Source: Flavobacteriaceae bacterium UBA5950
GTDB lineage: Bacteria > Bacteroidota > Bacteroidia > Flavobacteriales > Flavobacteriaceae
Assembly: GCA_002430545.1 (NCBI GenBank)
Contig: DJCM01000032.1
Coordinates: 1-11,104, forward strand
Direction of reading: 5' to 3'
DNA: 11,104 nucleotides
The translations under genes were made by a program, and so were the position numbers. Shown one piece after another: positions 7,348 through 11,104 of this stretch (positions are counted from its first letter, which is position 1; every line of letters begins with the position of its first letter). A model generated the notes under the pieces. That model saw nothing but the letters and a program-made list of their open reading frames with translations, was not told the DNA's origin and did not search any database.

Positions 7348-7587
7348 ATGAGGAAGTTTATTTTTTTAATTATTATAAGTCTCTTTTTGGGATGTAACAT
7401 TGATGACAAATGCGGTGAAATAATCGATAAAGTTATTGATGACAATCGATTCTTACTTGTTATCAGATTTGATAACGGTGGTGGTACAAATCAAGCTGAT
7501 TTTAACGGAGAGTTGGTAGATGACATAGAAGTAAATGAAGAAACATTTTCAAGTTTCGACGAAGGGGATAACTACTGTGTCGAATAG
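7348..7587 (+). CDS. Small predicted lipoprotein, possibly surface-exposed
   Basis: This 79-residue protein starts at ATG 7348; an in-frame TTG at 7330 would overlap the preceding gene and spoil the signal peptide. MRKFIFLIIISLFLGC gives a basic tip, a hydrophobic core and a relaxed lipobox (FLG before Cys16). The residues after the lipid-bearing Cys are NIDDK; an acidic patch just after this Cys resembles the export signals that carry Bacteroidota lipoproteins to the cell surface. The mature part is short and acidic with two further cysteines (Cys22 in KCGE and Cys77 in NYCVE) that could form a disulfide closing a small beta domain. No function can be assigned. It follows the DUF481-like gene by 10 bases. 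Its stop (7585-7587) directly abuts the stop of the convergent HMA gene with no spacer and no visible terminator. Confidence 0.7.
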   Translation: MRKFIFLIIISLFLGCNIDDKCGEIIDKVIDDNRFLLVIRFDNGGGTNQADFNGELVDDIEVNEETFSSFDEGDNYCVE

Positions 7588-7965
7588 CTAATGTTTTGTT
7601 ATTTGCCCCGGTTTGGGCTCCTGACCTTTTCGAACATACTGACAACAAGCTGGAAGTCCATCATATGCTATATCAGTTGAAATGTGGTGTTCAGTGTCAT
7701 GACCTATTGCAGCGATTTGCTTTTCGATTGTATCTATGTCGGTTTTTAGTCCATTGTAAATCAAACTTAATTGTCCAGAGGAATTATCCCAAGTTGCATA
7801 TTTAACACCTTCCACAGAAAAAGCAGCTTTTTCAATTCGCTTTTTACACATATTACAGTTGCCTAAAACTTCAATGCTTTCCTTTTCGTTTTTTGATGAA
7901 CTTTCTTGAGCATAAGAAAGCAATGAAAAGCATACAGATGTTAAAATAAAAATAGATTTCTTCAT
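7588..7965 (-). CDS. Exported heavy-metal-associated (HMA) domain protein
   Basis: This 125-residue protein has a signal peptide (MKKSIFILTSVCFSLLSYAQ, cleavage after residue 20) and one HMA fold (about 30-92). The metal-binding loop is GNCNMCKKRIE (35-45), with Cys37 and Cys40 as the CxxC pair that binds soft metals such as Cu(I) in this family. The fold continues through VEGVKYATWD and ends at IAAIGHDTEHH (84-94). A C-terminal LPACCQY segment (104-110) adds a second Cys pair (107-108), a feature I associate with flavobacterial exported HMA proteins. It is likely a periplasmic metal chaperone or metal sensor rather than part of a P-type ATPase. It starts 9 bases after the stop of the TonB-dependent receptor gene in the same direction, so the two form an operon and the protein probably receives metal from that receptor. 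The choice of copper is inferred. Confidence 0.9.
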   Translation of the reverse strand: MKKSIFILTSVCFSLLSYAQESSSKNEKESIEVLGNCNMCKKRIEKAAFSVEGVKYATWDNSSGQLSLIYNGLKTDIDTIEKQIAAIGHDTEHHISTDIAYDGLPACCQYVRKGQEPKPGQITKH

Positions 7966-7974
7966 GTTTCAAAT

Positions 7975-10176
7975 TTACAAATTATATCGCAAACCCAAAT
8001 ATGTCATACGTCCAAAGACAGGAGCGTAAACAAGGCTCGAATCAAAAGAAGACGAAAAGGGCTGATCACCAGATAAAATGGGTTGTACTTGTTTGTAATT
8101 TGTGAGGTTTTCACCACCCATATAGATTTCAAAATTACGCTTTGAGATATAGGTAATCTGTGCGTTCATCAATCCAAAAGCATTACTCTCAAAGCCACTC
8201 GGATGTTGGATGGTTGCAGGGATGCGCTGTGAACCTGTGTAGTGATAGGTTGCATCTGCTCTCCAATAATCCCCTACATACCCAAGATTTAAAAAATATC
8301 GCTGTTTTGGCTGTAAAGGCTTTTGCTTTTTAGCAGCGACATAATCGACCTGAACATCATAAAATTTATATGAAAAACGAGCATCTATCAGTCTAAACAA
8401 ACGTGTGTCCAACCCAAGCTGCAAACTGTTTGCATAGCTATCTCCGTCAAGGTTATAAAATGATACTTGCCCTAGTGTTTCCCAATCGACAACCACCTGG
8501 TTGACAAATGATGTTCGAAATAGATCTAGATTGACATTCAGCGGAATCGAACCGATTTGAAAACCTTTCAAATAACTGACTCCATAATTCCATGCACGCT
8601 CTGGCAGTAAACCATAATGATGGCTTTGAAGCGCAGGGATAAGTATCGTTCTGCCAGAGCCAAATAGTTTTTGATTTTCGGCAAATACAGTCGCTACTCG
8701 ACGTCCACTACCCATCGAAAATCGTAAACTAGAGGTATCTGTAAACGCATAACGCAAATGCACTCGAGGAGTAACGAAACTGCCAATATGATTGTGATGA
8801 TCAAAGCGAAGACCCAACACCATACGAAGTCGCTCGAGGCTGTCATAACTGTACTCAAAAAAAGCACCCACAGAACGATCAATTCTGTTGGTTAATTGCA
8901 CTTCTACTGTTTCATCATACTGGTCATATGCGAACTGTAGTCCTGTCTTAAATTTATGAAGGGTGTTGCTCAGAATGGAGTTAAATATCACATTTGAAAA
9001 CATACTCTTATGGCGAATATCGTATGCTCGTAATCCATAATATGACTGCTGATCGTGGTCGCTGTAAGCCAACTGAAAACCAAAGCTTTGATAGGGTAAT
9101 TCAGGGAAAACATAGCCAAGTTTGAGCGAAGTTTCATAGCGCTTTGTCAGCATCTCACTCCCCCACACTGCTGTTGTGTTTTTATGCGTTTTTGGAATAA
9201 AGTTTGTTTGCCCAAAAAGCTTATTGTCATGAAGCATTCTGACATTAAAGAAAGACACCCAACCCTTTTCTGCATCTAGGTATTGAAAGCGAGTGAGGAT
9301 ATTCACTTGATCGGAAAGAGGCATGTCCAAAAACTTATCATCATTTTTATCTACCCTTTCAGTGCGTTCATTATAATGCACGAATAAATTTGCAGACAAT
9401 TTGTTCGATAAATTCGCTTTATTATGAACATTCAACTCATTTCGCCCTTCAAAAGAACGAAATAGATTGAGGAACAATCGCTCACTTGTCAAAGGTTTTT
9501 TTAGTTCAGAATTGATTTGACCAGTCATGCTTTCATAGCCATTTATCACACTTCCAGCACCTTTGGTGATTTGTAGGCTTTCAATCCATGTGCCAGGGAT
9601 AAAGCTCAAACCATACACCTGAGATGCTCCTCTGATCGTGGGTATATTTTCTTCTGTAAAAAGTAAATAAGGGCTGGGTAAACCCATCATTTTCACTTGC
9701 TTAACACCTGTGAGTGCATTATCAAAATTGACATCAATGGCTGGATTTGTTTCAAAACTTTCAGAAAGGTTGCAACAGGCAGCTTTTAGGAGTTCATCAC
9801 TACTGATATTCAAAACACTTTGCGTTGACAGAAAAGACAGTTGACTTGTTTTTTTTCGTTCAGAAACAACGACTTCGTCTAGGTTTGCGCCTTCTACACG
9901 CTTTAAAATGTGGATGATTGTTTTTGAGTTTTGAATGCTGAGGGTATCTGAGGTAAAACCCACATAAGAGATTACCAATTGAGAATCGGAAGGCAGTTTT
10001 TGCATCGAAAATTTGCCATCGATATCAGTAACAGTTCCTTTATTTGTTGCAAGCCAATACACATTCGCTCCTGGCAGAGGGTTGCTTTTGTCATACCCAA
10101 AAACAGTACCTGAGAAAACGTCTTGCGCTTGCACAAAACAGAAACTAAAGAAGAAAAATAATAATCTATATAACAC
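7975..10176 (-). CDS. TonB-dependent outer-membrane receptor, probably for a metal
   Basis: This 733-residue protein has a signal peptide (1-18, ending VQAQ), a CarboxypepD_reg-like beta domain (about 20-100, with PLPGANVYW and GTVTDIDGKF), a plug domain (about 108-228) and a 22-strand-type barrel to the C-terminus. Plug landmarks are ELLKAACCNLSESFETNP (128-145), GVKQVKMMGLPSPY and the closing GAGSVINGYESMTGQIN (206-222). Barrel landmarks include RMVLGLRFDHH and, near the end, EIYMGGENLTNY and YLGLRYNL. Such receptors import ligands using TonB energy. The Cys134-Cys135 pair in the plug and the downstream HMA gene suggest a metal or metal complex, possibly copper; the ligand is not readable. 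The start is GTG (10176): an in-frame TAA lies 9 bases upstream and no ATG precedes the signal peptide. No consensus promoter is obvious in the 55 bases before the divergent DUF1800 gene. Confidence 0.92.
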   Translation of the reverse strand: MLYRLLFFFFSFCFVQAQDVFSGTVFGYDKSNPLPGANVYWLATNKGTVTDIDGKFSMQKLPSDSQLVISYVGFTSDTLSIQNSKTIIHILKRVEGANLDEVVVSERKKTSQLSFLSTQSVLNISSDELLKAACCNLSESFETNPAIDVNFDNALTGVKQVKMMGLPSPYLLFTEENIPTIRGASQVYGLSFIPGTWIESLQITKGAGSVINGYESMTGQINSELKKPLTSERLFLNLFRSFEGRNELNVHNKANLSNKLSANLFVHYNERTERVDKNDDKFLDMPLSDQVNILTRFQYLDAEKGWVSFFNVRMLHDNKLFGQTNFIPKTHKNTTAVWGSEMLTKRYETSLKLGYVFPELPYQSFGFQLAYSDHDQQSYYGLRAYDIRHKSMFSNVIFNSILSNTLHKFKTGLQFAYDQYDETVEVQLTNRIDRSVGAFFEYSYDSLERLRMVLGLRFDHHNHIGSFVTPRVHLRYAFTDTSSLRFSMGSGRRVATVFAENQKLFGSGRTILIPALQSHHYGLLPERAWNYGVSYLKGFQIGSIPLNVNLDLFRTSFVNQVVVDWETLGQVSFYNLDGDSYANSLQLGLDTRLFRLIDARFSYKFYDVQVDYVAAKKQKPLQPKQRYFLNLGYVGDYWRADATYHYTGSQRIPATIQHPSGFESNAFGLMNAQITYISKRNFEIYMGGENLTNYKQVQPILSGDQPFSSSFDSSLVYAPVFGRMTYLGLRYNL

Positions 10177-10231
10177 AGTTGCAAGTTACTACAATCATGT
10201 TTCATAAAAAAGGTTACTTTAGTAATTTAAA

Positions 10232-11104
10232 ATGAGTAAAAAAAAAACAGCGATCCACCCATTGATTTGGTTGCTGACTTTTACAGTCAAAAAAAGTTGA
10301 ATGTTGATGAAATTGTAAGAGTCAAAAAAGCAAGCATACAAGCTGTTGTCAAATACAGCCTTGCGCCCTACACAGGTAGTTTTGGGTTTGAGCAACGAAA
10401 ACACTTTCTCAACAGAACCATGGTGGGTTTGTGCAAGAGGCATTTGGATGATGTAGAAAACTTAGATTTACAACAGTCTCTTGACCTGATTTTGACACCC
10501 GAGCTCTTTGATGAACCTGTAAACAATTATTATCATCAGTTATCAGCCTCAGATTATAAAGACTTATATACCTCCGATGATGTGCCACCAGGCGAGCCAT
10601 TCATCAAACGATCGTATGCTGACAATGATTCGGAAGAGTTGGAGCAATTTGGACAAGAACGATACACTGCAATAATCTCATGGATCAATCAACGCATCTA
10701 CAAACAAGACACTTCAATCCACTGGAAGCTTTTTGTTTTTTTGCACAATTTGGTACCTACTCGCTGTTTTGAGTTGGGACACAAGGCTGCATTTTTATAC
10801 ATCAAACTTCTATTTGAGTCCTGTTTTAACAGTTATAAAGATTTTATTTATGATGTTACTCTCGATCCCTCAATGCTAGATTTTCTCAACCTCGCCTTGA
10901 GCCAAAAGGATACACCTGATGAAAATTATGCACGTGAAGTCCAAGAGTTGTTTACTGTTGGGAAAAGACCTTTTGCGAAATTTACTGAAAAAGATGTACG
11001 CGAAATTGCAAGGGCACTCGTGGGTTGGACTTATGATTACGAAAAATTGGTGTTGAGTGAAGGTACAGATCCACACGTCTTTTTCGAAGACTATAATCAC
11101 GATA
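10232..11104 (+). CDS. DUF1800 family protein with an apparent frameshift in an A10 run near its start; C-terminus beyond window
   Basis: One frame is open from just after TAA 10237-10239 to the right edge. It carries clear DUF1800 features of the flavobacterial type: YSLAPYTGSFGFEQRKHFLNRTM near the N-terminus, HWKLFVFLHNLVPTR mid-way (in place of the more common FWHNHF), VTLDPSMLDFLN, then DENYAREVQELFTVGK and FTEKDVREIARALVGW. About 290 residues are visible of an expected 450-550. The frame has no ATG before 10418. The only good start, ATG 10232, is in another frame and stops at 10298-10300. The two frames join if the run of ten A's at 10238-10247 held eleven, giving an MSKKKNSDPPIDLV start; otherwise TTG 10297 might serve. 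No export signal is seen. Function is unknown; DUF1800 genes are commonly followed by a DUF1501 gene, which would lie outside the window. Confidence 0.8.
10238..10247. repeat. A10 homopolymer at the start of the DUF1800 gene
   Basis: Ten consecutive A's follow ATG AGT. As written, they put the start codon out of frame with the conserved coding region; eleven would restore it. Such runs are prone to polymerase slippage and to sequencing error. Confidence 0.8.

Noticed and set aside
7606..7621. GCCC...GGGC hairpin near the convergent stop codons, considered as a terminator
   Set aside because: The stem is only about 4 bp, lies inside the HMA coding region and has no proper T run after it.
9972..10205. 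ATG-initiated frame upstream of the TonB-dependent receptor GTG start, considered as its true N-terminus
   Set aside because: It is in a different frame from the receptor. The receptor frame has an in-frame TAA 9 bases before the GTG and a complete signal peptide after it, so a GTG start explains the data without a frameshift.
10214..10225. Palindrome TTACT-TT-AGTAA between the receptor and DUF1800 genes, with a GTTACT copy at 10185-10190
   Set aside because: The arms are only 5 bp in AT-rich DNA and no promoter element could be placed confidently around them, so I do not call an operator.

Overview
The window looks like chromosomal DNA from a member of the Bacteroidota, most likely Flavobacteriia. 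The DNA is AT-rich. One clean promoter of the Bacteroidota form (TTG-N17-TAnnTTTG) is present, Shine-Dalgarno sequences are poor, and signal peptides end in a -Q or AQ cleavage context. A type IX secretion (T9SS) sorting domain, a TonB-dependent receptor with a carboxypeptidase-regulatory-like N-terminus, and a DUF1800 protein of the flavobacterial type also fit. I see no rRNA, tRNA, CRISPR array, insertion sequence or phage gene.

Left part (1-4542). A secreted M20-type amidohydrolase runs leftward and is cut by the window edge. It is divergent from a compact rightward three-gene operon: a circularly permuted ATP-grasp protein, an alpha-E (DUF403) protein and a transglutaminase-like protein. 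The operon genes are only 2-4 bases apart. This trio is a known conserved neighbourhood, predicted from comparative genomics to make or modify peptides or amides, but its substrate is poorly known. The transglutaminase ends in six glutamines. A strong hairpin at 4605-4627 ends this block and also terminates the convergent gene beyond it.

Middle part (4649-7587). Two leftward genes encode exported proteins: a T9SS cargo protein and a repeat-containing protein with a C-terminal NTF2-like domain. Divergent from them, a rightward pair encodes a predicted outer-membrane DUF481-like barrel and a 79-residue lipoprotein.

Right part (7588-11104). A leftward operon encodes a TonB-dependent receptor followed 9 bases later by a small exported heavy-metal-associated (HMA) protein, together suggesting metal (perhaps copper) acquisition at the outer membrane. 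At the right edge a rightward DUF1800 gene begins. Its only plausible ATG lies in a different frame from the rest of the gene, separated from it by a run of ten A's, so one added A would restore it. This is either a sequence error, a phase-variable or slippage site, or a mutation.

By eye, the left 4.5 kb is clearly more AT-rich than the right 6.5 kb, and the change falls near the terminator at about 4.6 kb.
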